Assembly: GCA_965248715.1 (NCBI GenBank) | Contig: CBDFKB010000008.1 | Location: 62,001 to 126,000 of the forward strand | DNA from: CBDFKB01 sp965248715 | Lineage (GTDB): Bacteria; Pseudomonadota; Alphaproteobacteria; Rhizobiales; Rhizobiaceae | Direction of reading: 5' to 3' | DNA length: 64,000 bases | Shown here: piece by piece, positions 26,468-34,618 of the stretch | Numbering within the stretch: position 1 is the stretch's first letter | How the letters are laid out: each line of letters opens with the position of its first letter | The notes under the pieces: generated by a model | What the model was told of the DNA's origin: nothing | The model's input: only the letters and a program-made list of their open reading frames with translations | The model's database searches: none | Translations under genes and position numbers: made by a program

Positions 26468-26538
26468 ATCCGGTTTTGAAAATGTCTCTTTTTCCTGTTT
26501 CATGATTGACTCCCTCCCTGCGACGGGCCGGATGACCT

Positions 26539-26597
26539 ATTGCTCATTGCTCATTGCTCATTGCTCTGGCTCATTGCTGGTTGCTGGTTGCTGGTTG
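26539..26597 (+). repeat. Heptanucleotide microsatellite
   Basis: Tandem CATTGCT units (about five) followed by three GGTTGCT units. Encodes, on the minus strand, the last residues (SQPATSNQQ) of the recombinase-associated ORF. Probably arose by replication slippage. Confidence 0.75.
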
Positions 26598-26933
26598 TGA
26601 CTTGGATTTGTCATTGAAGTCTAACACATCGGGTGTTGTCGCGGCGATAAACTCGCCAACTTCTGGATTCTGCCCACAGGCGCCATCGTTCTGGATGAAG
26701 TTCTGGTTTGGGTCACGGTTGGCGTCTACTGCCTGCTGGACGGGGTGCAACCCAAGTCCTAGATCGACCCACGCGACTTGTATGCTCCAAAGCGTTCTAA
26801 CAAATTCGATTTTTTGGTCATAGGAGAGATCACTATTCTCCAGGTAACCAAGGTATAGCTCCCAATCGATGGTCAGCGCCGGACGGGCCGAAGCGGCAAT
26901 CTCGGTATCCGTGGTTAAGCCGAACCCGTTCAT
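26571..26933 (-). CDS. Recombinase-associated unknown protein
   Basis: 120-residue protein starting MNGFGLTTDTEIAASARPAL, with the core WELYLGYLENSDLSYDQKIE and FVRTLWSIQVAWVDLGLGLH PVQQ. From memory, proteins of this type are commonly encoded directly upstream of large serine recombinases in alphaproteobacteria; the function is unknown. It precedes the recombinase pseudogene on the same strand. Its start overlaps, antiparallel, the present 5' end of the Sel1 gene, suggesting the mobile unit replaced that gene's beginning. Confidence 0.6.
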   Translation of the reverse strand: MNGFGLTTDTEIAASARPALTIDWELYLGYLENSDLSYDQKIEFVRTLWSIQVAWVDLGLGLHPVQQAVDANRDPNQNFIQNDGACGQNPEVGEFIAATTPDVLDFNDKSKSQPATSNQQ

Positions 26934-27330
26934 GGCCAGGCGCATGTATCGTCATGCGGCGTTATATTTCCGTGACGAGGATGCCCAATTTGAGCTTGGC
27001 CGCATGCTGTTTCAAGAGGGCGATGGCTTCCAAAACCGATTTGAGGCCGCCCGCATGTTCCAGCTTTCGGCCCATAAGGGCCATGTCGGATCCCAGGCCT
27101 GGCTCGGCCATATACTGTTTACTGGCATTAGCGACGGCGAACAGGATGTCTATCACAACCCGGTCGATGGTCTTGCCCGCATGACGATCGCGGCCGATCG
27201 CGCTAAGGGCGATGGTTTTGCGTGGATTGCCCGTATGCAGGAAGACGCTTATTCGCTCGCTAGTGAAGAAGTGCGACGGGCTGCAATGTCGCTGGTTGAA
27301 GTACATAATTCAACCATGACCGCCGACTAG
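26932..27330 (+). CDS. Sel1-repeat protein, probably 5'-truncated
   Basis: 132 residues composed of Sel1-like repeats: HAALYFRDEDAQFELGRMLF, RFEAARMFQLSAHKGHVGSQ AWLGHILFTG, and GLARMTIAADRAKGDGFAW. No signal peptide is present although ExoR-like relatives have one, and the first repeat starts abruptly at ATG 26932 where the recombinase-associated gene begins on the other strand. I infer the 5' end was lost to insertion of the mobile unit. The stop TAG (27328-27330) lies within the CTAG end of a 52-bp repeat. Confidence 0.7.
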   Translation: MARRMYRHAALYFRDEDAQFELGRMLFQEGDGFQNRFEAARMFQLSAHKGHVGSQAWLGHILFTGISDGEQDVYHNPVDGLARMTIAADRAKGDGFAWIARMQEDAYSLASEEVRRAAMSLVEVHNSTMTAD

Positions 27331-27378
27331 CAGCGTGTCACCCAAAAGTGGGTACCGGTTTTGGGCGACACGTTCTAG
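27327..27378 (+). repeat. 52-bp half-size palindromic repeat
   Basis: CTAG at both ends; arms GCGTGTC/GACACG and CCCAAAA/TTTTGGG form one hairpin. It equals the right half of the 106-bp repeat folded on itself. Its left TA is the TA of the Sel1 gene stop codon, and the flanks rejoin as GAC TAG GCAACC. Confidence 0.85.
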
Positions 27379-27407
27379 GCAACCAAGAGCCAATAGCTGC
27401 TCAATTT

Positions 27408-27740
27408 TCAGCCTTTGGAGAGCCGATCGAGTATGGCAGCTTTGTCGACCACGGCTATACTTTGGTTAAGCCCCGTATCGGGGGTGATCAAATTAGCAAT
27501 CGGACACCCGTCGCTTAGGAACCGCCAGCTAGGATTGTTCAACACCCGCTCGCAGCGGGCAAGACGCTCGCCGGAAGCGGTCTTGATACAGGCCATCTGG
27601 CCTTCCTCAATGTTTTGACCGTTGGCGCGGCAGGTACAGTTTTTCCCGGCCATCGCGCTGTTAATGCCAAATAGGCTGGATGATCCCACAGTCATAACCG
27701 TAAGAACCAGCAATGATCGGCCTAGTTTTTGTATTGACAT
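27408..27740 (-). CDS. Small secreted Cys-containing protein
   Basis: 110 residues from MSIQKLGRSLLVLTVMTVGS, a Sec signal peptide ending near SAMA. The mature part has KNCTCRANGQNIEEGQMACI and LARCERVLNNPSWRFLSDGC, so five cysteines that may form disulfides. I recall similar conserved alphaproteobacterial proteins of unknown function. No operon partner is evident. Start is not certain; an upstream ATG at 27758 exists. Confidence 0.75.
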   Translation of the reverse strand: MSIQKLGRSLLVLTVMTVGSSSLFGINSAMAGKNCTCRANGQNIEEGQMACIKTASGERLARCERVLNNPSWRFLSDGCPIANLITPDTGLNQSIAVVDKAAILDRLSKG

Positions 27741-27907
27741 GATGTTGCATGATACCATGTATCGCGCTGGCTCGTCAAACTGTGGCCTTTGGCTGGTGAA
27801 ATAGCATTACTACGCCGGCACTAATTTACGCAGCACTGGGGTGATTTTTGGATTTATTGCACTATCAGTTAATATCGCTGGAGTGCAATGGGTAGAGGGA
27901 TAGACAG

Positions 27908-29143
27908 ATGCGTTGCCTAATGATGATGATTTCAGGTGCCATTTTACTCCTGGTAATGCCATTGGCGGCGGTTGCCGGGATCATTGCTGTCGGCGCTGGA
28001 CCGGATGCCCAGGAGCGCTTGCAGGAAGCCTTGATTACGGCTGAGCCTGGCGACACGGTGATGCTGGGCACCGGCACCTATACCCTCACAGACGGTCTGA
28101 CATTGGATGTCGCAGGGGTGACGATCCGCGGCACCGGGTCCGATGCGAGCATTCTCGATTTCACCAATCAGGTAAGTTCCGGCGAGGGGCTGCTGGTGAC
28201 TTCAAGCCAGGTGGTTTTGGAAGATTTCGCAGTCATCAATGCCAAGGGTGACGGGGTCAAAGCCAAGGGCGCCGACCAGTTCACCGTGCGGCGCATTCGC
28301 GTCGAGTGGACCGGCGGGCCGAATGAGAAAAACGGTGCTTATGGCATTTATCCGGTTGAATCAAAATATGTTTTGATCGCCGACTGCGTGGTCAAAGGCG
28401 CTGCCGACGCCGGCATATATGTTGGCCAGTCGGAACAAATTGTCGTGCGTGACAATCTGGTCGAATACAATGTCGCTGGTATAGAGATCGAAAACAGCTA
28501 TTTTGCCGACGTGTACGGCAATATGGCAACCCACAATACCGGCGGCATCTTGGTGTTTGATCTACCGAATTTGAAACAATCCGGTGGCCATTCGATCCGA
28601 GTGTTCGGCAATGAAATCGTCGACAATGACACCGACAATTTCGCTCCGGCCGGCAACATTGTCGGCATTGTGCCCCGCGGTACCGGTATGTTGATTATGG
28701 CCAACCGCAATGTTCACGTGTTCGAAAATCACTTTTCCGGCAGCGCCATGGTGCACATTGCCGTGGTCTCCTATTTCGAAGATTATGAAGACGATACCTA
28801 TTATCCCCATCCGCGTGCGATCATGATCCGTGACAATAAATATGCCAATGGCGGATTTGACCCCAATGGCGAGGTCGGAAAAGTATTCGCCGAGGTTTCC
28901 GGCACACCAGTGCCTGACGTTATCTGGGACGGAGTAACGCCGCTTACCGAATGGCTGACGTGGACCGCTGATGGCGAGGGTATATATGTCAACGAATCAG
29001 ACAACGTGACATTCGCCAATTTGAAAATGATCTCGAATACGATTTTTCCGTGGGGCATGGCACCGGACCGCGATCCAGCAAACCATGCCGGCAGTCTGGC
29101 AGAGCCGGAAGCGATTTTTCTGCCTCAGGATGCGGGCAATTAG
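27908..29143 (+). CDS. Parallel beta-helix repeat protein (TIGR03805-like)
   Basis: 411-residue exported protein. Signal peptide MRCLMMMISGAILLLVMPLA with cleavage after VAG or so. The start GAGPDAQERLQEALITAEPG resembles NosD-like right-handed beta-helix proteins, followed by short turns such as GVTIRGTGSDASILDF, NLVEYNVAGIEIENS and NMATHNTGGILVFDLPNLKQ. Such proteins bind or cleave polysaccharides or act as scaffolds; no catalytic residues can be assigned. Next to the diheme cytochrome gene, a pairing I recall for the TIGR03805/TIGR03806 families. Confidence 0.88.
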   Translation: MRCLMMMISGAILLLVMPLAAVAGIIAVGAGPDAQERLQEALITAEPGDTVMLGTGTYTLTDGLTLDVAGVTIRGTGSDASILDFTNQVSSGEGLLVTSSQVVLEDFAVINAKGDGVKAKGADQFTVRRIRVEWTGGPNEKNGAYGIYPVESKYVLIADCVVKGAADAGIYVGQSEQIVVRDNLVEYNVAGIEIENSYFADVYGNMATHNTGGILVFDLPNLKQSGGHSIRVFGNEIVDNDTDNFAPAGNIVGIVPRGTGMLIMANRNVHVFENHFSGSAMVHIAVVSYFEDYEDDTYYPHPRAIMIRDNKYANGGFDPNGEVGKVFAEVSGTPVPDVIWDGVTPLTEWLTWTADGEGIYVNESDNVTFANLKMISNTIFPWGMAPDRDPANHAGSLAEPEAIFLPQDAGN

Positions 29144-29163
29144 GCAAACAAAGGCATGCGCAC

Positions 29164-30240
29164 ATGGTCGGCGCAAGGATGAAATTGGCGAAGGTCTTGG
29201 AACTGGGGTTATTCGCGTTCCTTGGTATTTTATTCGCTGTTGCCAGTGCGGGCGCGGTCAACCAAGAAGCTTTGATGGCGCCAAAACCGGCGAAGTTTCT
29301 GTCCGAATACGGCTTGTTTGACGATTTGCGCGGCCAAAAACCGGCGGCGGGCGTCGTTGCTTACGATTTGATCGCGCCGCTTTTTTCCGATTATGCCGCC
29401 AAACGGCGGTATATATTTGTGCCGCAAGGCAAGACTATCACGCCGGCGGATGACCGGGTGCTCGGCTTTCCGGTCGGCACCGTGTTGGTCAAAACATTCC
29501 TGTTTCCGGCCAGTTTGGCGTCGCCCAAAAGCGATCTGCGACAGTTGGAAACCCGGTTGCTGATCCATCGCGATGACGGATGGGTAGGCTTTGCCTATCT
29601 GTGGGATGACGCCAAAGGTGACGGCGTACTAAAGATCGCCGGCAAGCGCATACCGGTTGATTTTATTGATAAATCAGGCGCAGCGAAAACCATTAGCTAC
29701 AAGGTGCCTAACGTCAATGAATGCAAAGGCTGCCATACGCTTGCCGGCAAGTTGACGCCGATCGGACCCAAGGCGCGCAACCTCAACCGCCCCTTTGCCT
29801 ACCAAGGTGGCACCCGCAACCAGCTTGATCACTGGGGTCAAATCAGCTGGTTTGCGATGCAGCCGGTGCCCGAGAACATTGCACCCTTGGCTGCCCTTGA
29901 AGATGAGACCGCATCGCTGGAGCAACGCGCGCGCAGCTATCTCGACGTGAATTGTGCCCACTGCCACCAAGCGCAGGGTTCGGCAAGCAATTCAGGCTTG
30001 TTTCTCGAATATGAACAGGAGAACCGGGTCGCATGGGGCTATCGCAAGCGCCCAGTGGCGGCCGGCCGCGGTTCTGGCGGACATTTACTCGACATCGATC
30101 CCGGCAACCCGCAGCAATCTATCCTGATCTTTCGCATGGAAAGCCTTGAGCCCGGTGTGATGATGCCGGAAATCGGTCGCAACCTGGTGCACGACGAAGC
30201 GGTTGCCGTGCTCAAGGCATGGATTTCCCAGATGCGCTAA
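29164..30240 (+). CDS. Diheme c-type cytochrome-like protein (SO2930/TIGR03806-like)
   Basis: 358 residues, exported. The start MVGARMKLAKVLELGLFAFL gives a signal peptide; ATG 29179 is an alternative. Two heme c sites are visible: NECKGCHTLAGK and VNCAHCHQAQGS, giving a diheme periplasmic protein. The N-terminal portion (KFLSEYGLFDDLRGQKPAAG and FVPQGKTI) is the typical front domain of this family. Begins 20 bp after the beta-helix gene. Role unknown; a redox partner of the beta-helix protein is inferred from pairing only. Confidence 0.9.
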   Translation: MVGARMKLAKVLELGLFAFLGILFAVASAGAVNQEALMAPKPAKFLSEYGLFDDLRGQKPAAGVVAYDLIAPLFSDYAAKRRYIFVPQGKTITPADDRVLGFPVGTVLVKTFLFPASLASPKSDLRQLETRLLIHRDDGWVGFAYLWDDAKGDGVLKIAGKRIPVDFIDKSGAAKTISYKVPNVNECKGCHTLAGKLTPIGPKARNLNRPFAYQGGTRNQLDHWGQISWFAMQPVPENIAPLAALEDETASLEQRARSYLDVNCAHCHQAQGSASNSGLFLEYEQENRVAWGYRKRPVAAGRGSGGHLLDIDPGNPQQSILIFRMESLEPGVMMPEIGRNLVHDEAVAVLKAWISQMR

Positions 30241-30268
30241 ACTGTTGGACCGTGAACATAAATTGGCC

Positions 30269-30284
30269 TTAACCGATTGTTAGC
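30269..30284 (+). promoter_or_regulatory. CtrA-like site upstream of the OmpA-type lipoprotein
   Basis: TTAA-CCGATTG-TTAGC matches the CtrA box TTAA-N7-TTAAC with one mismatch, 62 bp before the gene start. A candidate only. Confidence 0.35.
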
Positions 30285-30345
30285 AAAATGTTGAAATTTT
30301 AAGGCATCCGGAATCCGGCCGCTGTGGCCGCAAGGAAAGAGTACA

Positions 30346-31023
30346 ATGAAAAAGCTGATGACCGCAGCGCTTTGCCTGACCATGGGTACGGCGCTAGTTG
30401 CATGTAATACGGTCGATCCGCTGACCGGGCGCACGCAAGTTTCCAAAACTGCTGTCGGCGCCGGTCTTGGCGCTGCTGTTGGTGCGCTGGGCGGATTGTT
30501 GATCGCCAAAAACAAAAGCGGCAGTGACAAACGCAAGGCGGTGTTGATCGGCGCTGGCATTGGCGCGCTGACCGGCGGCGGCATCGGCGCCTATATGGAT
30601 CGCCAGGAACAGGAACTGCGTCAGCAATTGATCAATTCCGGTGTCGGGGTATCGCGGGTCGGCAATGCGATCGTGCTCAACATGCCGAGCAATGTAACAT
30701 TTGCCACTGGCCAAGACACGGTCAATCCGCAATTCATCGGCGTGCTGAATTCGGTCGCGATCATTTTGCGAAAATACGACCAAACCCTTCTTGATGTCGA
30801 CGGTCATACCGATGATCGCGGAGCGGCGGATTACAACCAAGGGCTTTCTGAGCGTCGGGCGGTAAATGTCGCGCAATATCTCGCCGCCCAGGGCATCGAC
30901 GGGCGCCGGTTGCTGGTGGTAGGCTTTGGTGAGACCCGGCCGGTCGCCGCCAATACTACCGAGGCCGGCCGTGCTACAAACCGCCGGGTCGAAATTCGCA
31001 TCTCGCCGCTAACCCAGGCTTGA
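30346..31023 (+). CDS. OmpA-family outer-membrane lipoprotein (YiaD-like)
   Basis: 225 residues. Lipoprotein signal peptide MKKLMTAALCLTMGTALVAC with the lipidated Cys at 20. Then a glycine-rich hydrophobic hairpin (VGAGLGAAVGALGGLLIAKN and GAGIGALTGGGIGAY) as in YMGG/Gly-zipper lipoproteins, and a C-terminal OmpA domain: DVDGHTDDRGAADYNQGLSE RRA and GFGETRPVAANTT, ATNRRVEIRI, which binds peptidoglycan. Links outer membrane and cell wall. Confidence 0.94.
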   Translation: MKKLMTAALCLTMGTALVACNTVDPLTGRTQVSKTAVGAGLGAAVGALGGLLIAKNKSGSDKRKAVLIGAGIGALTGGGIGAYMDRQEQELRQQLINSGVGVSRVGNAIVLNMPSNVTFATGQDTVNPQFIGVLNSVAIILRKYDQTLLDVDGHTDDRGAADYNQGLSERRAVNVAQYLAAQGIDGRRLLVVGFGETRPVAANTTEAGRATNRRVEIRISPLTQA

Positions 31024-31127
31024 TTTTACCTGCTGGGTGTTGATAGGCCTGATCGCATCGAAACAATGCGATCGCCTTGGCCTTTTGATGTTTGAAAGCA
31101 ATCGGCGGTCTGCTGGAAAATGTGGAT

Positions 31128-31928
31128 ATGCCCGTGGTTGTGGTAACCAAACAACAAATCGAAGCTTATGACCGGGATGGCGCGGTGATTTTGCCGGGCC
31201 TGTTTGCCGACTGGATTGATGTGATCGCCGCCGGCATTGAACGCAACATGACCCAACCAGGCGAATATGCGGCAGAAAACACCAAGTCGGGCGATCGAGG
31301 CCGATTTTTCGATGATTATTGCAACTGGCAACGCATCCCGGAATTCGCCGATGTGATCCAACACTCGCCGGGGGCCGAGGCGGCGGCGGCGTTGATGGGC
31401 TCGAAGACCGCACAGATTTTCCATGACCATGTGCTGGTCAAAGAGCCTGGCACCTCCAAGGAAACACCGTGGCACCAGGATGCACCGTATTATTTTGTTG
31501 ATGGTATGCAAAATGTCAGCCTCTGGATCCCGGTCGATCCGGTCAAAGAGGCGTCGTTGCGCATGATCGCCGGTTCACACCACTGGGATAAGCTGGTGCT
31601 GCCGGTGCGGTGGCTGAACGAAGATGCATTTTACGAAGGCGAAGATGATTATCTGCCGGTGCCGGAACCGGATGCCGAGCCCGGACGCTACCGATTATTG
31701 GAATGGCCGATGCAGCCCGGTGACGCGGTGGCGTTTCATTTTCGCACCGTGCATGGCGCACGCGGCAATCTTTCCACCGACCGTCGTCGGGCTTTGTCAC
31801 TGAGATTTGTTGGCGACGACGCTCGCTACATATCGCGTCCGGCCCGCACCTCGCCGCCATTTCCCGGCCACGGCATGGGCGATGGCGACAGGTTGCGCGA
31901 AGATTGGTTTCCGACCATCGTTGGGTGA
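31128..31928 (+). CDS. Phytanoyl-CoA dioxygenase family protein
   Basis: Fe(II)/2-oxoglutarate oxygenase of about 266 residues. Metal triad: HxD in KETPWHQDAPYYFVDGMQ and the distal His in FHFRTVHGARGN; the 2-oxoglutarate Arg is probably in RRRALSLRFVGDD. Also typical is FHDHVLVKEPGTS. The start is uncertain: ATG 31128 (MPVVVVTKQQIEAYDRDGAV) is preferred, TTG 31092 is possible. Substrate unknown. The stop TGA lies in GGGTGACACG, the tail of an old 106-bp repeat copy. Confidence 0.88.
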   Translation: MPVVVVTKQQIEAYDRDGAVILPGLFADWIDVIAAGIERNMTQPGEYAAENTKSGDRGRFFDDYCNWQRIPEFADVIQHSPGAEAAAALMGSKTAQIFHDHVLVKEPGTSKETPWHQDAPYYFVDGMQNVSLWIPVDPVKEASLRMIAGSHHWDKLVLPVRWLNEDAFYEGEDDYLPVPEPDAEPGRYRLLEWPMQPGDAVAFHFRTVHGARGNLSTDRRRALSLRFVGDDARYISRPARTSPPFPGHGMGDGDRLREDWFPTIVG

Positions 31929-31934
31929 CACGTG

Positions 31935-32040
31935 CTAGCGCTTGTCACCCAAAAGTGGGTACCGGTTTTGGGAAAAATGACACGCATAAATAAAGAGATA
32001 GCGCGACGAAGCTATTCCAACGCTTCGTGACACGCTTTAG
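31935..32040 (-). repeat. 106-bp TA-bounded palindromic repeat
   Basis: Inverted copy, CTAG on the left, TTAG on the right. The right TA belongs to the stop codon of the lytic transglycosylase gene (minus strand TAA; TAG before insertion). The preceding GTGACACGTGCTAG (31925-31938) looks like the tail of an older copy into which this one inserted. Confidence 0.9.
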
Positions 32041-32858
32041 TTTGCCAGCCGATGGGCAAATAGCGCCAGCGCCTTTTGGTAAACGCCGGCCTTATTCCAT
32101 TGTTTCAGCACCGCAAAATTGGCCTGGCCGCGCTGATAGCCTGCGCCGCGACGCCAGCCATAGGCTTTCAAATAATTGGCGGTGGAGGCCAACGCATCGG
32201 CCTTTGAACGAATCAGATCGCGGCGGCCGTTGCGGTCAAAATCAACCGCAAAACGGATGTAGTTCGAGGCTAGAAACTGGGTCTGACCGACTTCGCCGGC
32301 CCATGCACCCTTCATTTGCGACGGGCTCATGTCGCCACGCTGCAAGATCTTTAACGCGGCAAGGAACTCATTGGTGAAAAATGCCGAACGCCGGCAATCA
32401 TAAGCCAATGTCGCCAGTGAGCGGATAATGCTCATATTGCCAACATTGGAGCCAAATCCGGTTTCCATGCCCCAGATCGCGATCAGTACTTCCGGTTGCA
32501 CCCCGTATTTGCGTTGGATACTCGCCAGCAATTTGCCGTTCGCCCGCATGATCCGTTTGCCTTTACTTACGAAGGAAGCCGGTGCGCGCCGGGCCATGAA
32601 TTGGTCGAGTGAGAGTTTGAAACTCTTTTGATTGCGGTCCAGGCTGATCACGCGGGAATGATAACTCACCCCGGCCATTGCCGCATCGAAGGTAGCGCCG
32701 CGAATGCCGTTGGCGAGCGCAGCGCCGCGCACTTCGCGAACCCAACGGTTAAAACCCCCAGCCCCATTGCCGCAGGTGGCCGCGTCGGCAGCCGAGGTCG
32801 CGAAAATTAGCCAAACAGTGGCAAGCAGTAAGGTTAGGCCAGGCATTCGTGACGGCAT
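32037..32858 (-). CDS. Lytic murein transglycosylase (MltB family)
   Basis: 273-residue periplasmic enzyme that cleaves peptidoglycan glycan strands with 1,6-anhydro product formation. Signal peptide MPSRMPGLTLLLATVWLIFA to SAADA. The catalytic Glu lies in LIAIWGMETGFGSNVGN; other family segments are SLATLAYDCRRSAFFTNEFL, GAWAGEVGQTQFLASNYIRF and VDFDRNGRRDLIRSKADALA. No C-terminal peptidoglycan-binding domain. The last codons abut a 106-bp repeat that overlaps the stop. Confidence 0.93.
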   Translation of the reverse strand: MPSRMPGLTLLLATVWLIFATSAADAATCGNGAGGFNRWVREVRGAALANGIRGATFDAAMAGVSYHSRVISLDRNQKSFKLSLDQFMARRAPASFVSKGKRIMRANGKLLASIQRKYGVQPEVLIAIWGMETGFGSNVGNMSIIRSLATLAYDCRRSAFFTNEFLAALKILQRGDMSPSQMKGAWAGEVGQTQFLASNYIRFAVDFDRNGRRDLIRSKADALASTANYLKAYGWRRGAGYQRGQANFAVLKQWNKAGVYQKALALFAHRLAN

Positions 32859-33410
32859 GGAATTTTCTTTCGGAGTTGATTGCATCGCGGCGGCCCGGAC
32901 CAATACGGTTGCCAATAAATCAAGGACGGGCAAAGTATATTCGGCATAACTGATAATTCAAAACTTAGTAAGATGCTTTGCGTAATATATTACGTTCGAC
33001 GAGGACAATATTGAATTTCTTTGGTATTTGAGCAAGTTTCGACCATATGGTAACGCTTGATCGATTTTCCGCGTCTGCTGGCAAGGCGGGATTTATGCCA
33101 AAGGAATTTGATATTGACCTATTTGATGGCGGCAAACCCATGCTCATAGCAACGGTGGTTAATATGCTACCATTGCGCGAGGCGGCTTGGCGCGCATGTT
33201 TCCGACCTAGGTTAACGTCGAGATGCCATATTTCTGGTATGGATAGGTTTGCATGGCGCGAAATCTGACTTCTACATCGGCCGGCTTGGCGATTTGCCCG
33301 GCACGTGGACCTCTTTTGGCGGCGGGCGCTGTTGTTGCCGGCCTATTCGGCTATCGCTTGGCCAATGGCTGGTCATCAACGGATCGCAATAGACGCGACA
33401 TGAAGGCACA
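32859..33410. other. Divergent intergenic region before the mla operon
   Basis: 552 bp between the transglycosylase and mlaE. It probably holds both promoters. A 55-codon frame at 33253-33420 (MARNLTSTSAGLAICPARGP, one hydrophobic stretch) overlaps the mlaE start and could be a small membrane peptide, but evidence is weak. AT-rich palindrome-like GCGTAATATATTACG at about 32980-32994 is a possible operator. Confidence 0.3.
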
Positions 33411-34604
33411 ATGTCTCTAGCCGCAAAAACAATGCCGGACTTGGGAGGGCCGGACTTGGGAGGATTGGCAATTACCGCCGATGCGCAAGACGGCAAGGTT
33501 CGTCTTTTGCCAACCGGCGATTTGACTATTCGCGCCGTCCAACGCGCAGCTCTGCAACTCAATGCTATTGTCGATGATGGCGATGCTGCAGCTGGGCGCG
33601 CGGCCAATCTGATCGTCGATATGCAACATATCGACAAACTCGATATGTCAGGAGCTTGGATCTTACTGCGGTTGCGCAGCCAAAGACAGGCGCTGGGGGC
33701 GAACGTGGAGTTTGCCAACGTTGCATCGCGCCACAAAAACCTGCTGGAAGCACTGTCAGGCGGCATACCTGAACCACCGGCAAAACCCGCGTTACCCGGA
33801 TTGATATACCGCGCACTGCACTCGCTCGGCCGCACCATGGTGCAATTGCGCGTCGACGCGGTGATGAGCCTGAACGTGATCGGCGCGGCGGTTCGCGGTT
33901 CGCAGATGAAATTTGGTCACTCCGGCAGTTTCCGGCCGATTTCGATTATTCATCATATCGACCGAATGGGGGTCGGTGCGGTACCGATCATGATTTTGAT
34001 GTCGTTCCTGATTGGCGCCATCATTGCCCAACAAAGCGCATTCCAACTGACCCGCTTCGGCGCCGAAGTCTTAGTTGTCGATCTGACCGCGATCTTGGTG
34101 GTGCGTGAAATCTCCGTATTGCTAACTGCGATTATGGTGGCCGGACGCACCGGCAGCGCCATGACCGCAGAAATCGGCGCTATGCGCATGCGTGACGAAA
34201 TCGATGCGTTGACCGTGATCGGGCTCAATCCGATTGGCATATTGGTATTTCCACGCATGGTCGCTTTGATCATCGCACTGCCGGCGCTGTCGGTGCTTTC
34301 CAACATTTCCGGCCTGGTCGGCGCCGGCATGGTGCTAAATTTCTACTCTGGCATGGATCCGGAAATATTCATCCTCAAACTGCGCGATGCGGTGGAATTG
34401 TCGACGGTGTTCGCCGGATTGATCAAGGCGCCGTTCATGGCGGTGATCATTGCGGTGATGGCGGCAATCGAAGGCATGAAAGTTGAGGGCAGTACCGAAA
34501 GTCTTGGCCAACACGTGACTGCGGCGGTAGTGAAGTCGATTTTCTTCGTCATTCTGGTCGATGGATTTTTTGCGATATTTTACGCGCAAATCAACTACGG
34601 ATAG
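33411..34604 (+). CDS. mlaE: MlaB-MlaE fusion, ABC lipid transporter permease
   Basis: 397 residues. N-terminal STAS domain (about residues 20-115, LPTGDLTIRAVQRAALQLNA and MQHIDKLDMSGAWILLRLRS) corresponding to MlaB, fused to the MlaE permease (from about 130). Permease signatures: PIMILMSFLIGAIIAQQSAF, GAEVLVVDLTAILVVREISV LLTAIMVAGRTGSAMTAEIG, MRDEIDALTVIGLNPIGILV FPRM. The inner-membrane complex moves phospholipids between membranes. Fusion is common in alphaproteobacteria. Starts an operon with mlaF, mlaD and a lipoprotein. A short duplication gives PDLGGPDLGG near the N-terminus. Confidence 0.95.
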   Translation: MSLAAKTMPDLGGPDLGGLAITADAQDGKVRLLPTGDLTIRAVQRAALQLNAIVDDGDAAAGRAANLIVDMQHIDKLDMSGAWILLRLRSQRQALGANVEFANVASRHKNLLEALSGGIPEPPAKPALPGLIYRALHSLGRTMVQLRVDAVMSLNVIGAAVRGSQMKFGHSGSFRPISIIHHIDRMGVGAVPIMILMSFLIGAIIAQQSAFQLTRFGAEVLVVDLTAILVVREISVLLTAIMVAGRTGSAMTAEIGAMRMRDEIDALTVIGLNPIGILVFPRMVALIIALPALSVLSNISGLVGAGMVLNFYSGMDPEIFILKLRDAVELSTVFAGLIKAPFMAVIIAVMAAIEGMKVEGSTESLGQHVTAAVVKSIFFVILVDGFFAIFYAQINYG

Positions 34605-34618
34605 GCACGTTAATTCCC

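Larger units (their letters stand above)
24608..26503 (-). pseudogene. Large serine recombinase, multiply disrupted
   Basis: Remains of a large serine recombinase read from 26503 (ATG, GGGAGGGAG upstream). Order: MKQEKETFSKPD, interrupted by a 144-bp element; then AALIYCRVSSKKQEDEGSGI (resolvase domain, catalytic Ser); a frameshift in an 8-base T run (26094-26101); KFIETIIAA; a 170-bp element; then GELEREQNGRQVLQKMKARV and the Recombinase domain to GYACGRLESQAD; a scrambled part (about 25200-25560) with a duplicated segment and repeat fragments; the coiled-coil IRREVIEGEFADIVRSLQPA to ADKLQNSMV; a 106-bp repeat; then RFDEFIEHSLQFLANPWNLW and YRTPKTSIPFKV near tRNA-Leu. Non-functional. Confidence 0.9.

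Noticed and set aside
33047..33268. 73-codon ORF upstream of mlaE
   Set aside because: Composition changes along the frame and there is no ribosome site or recognisable motif.
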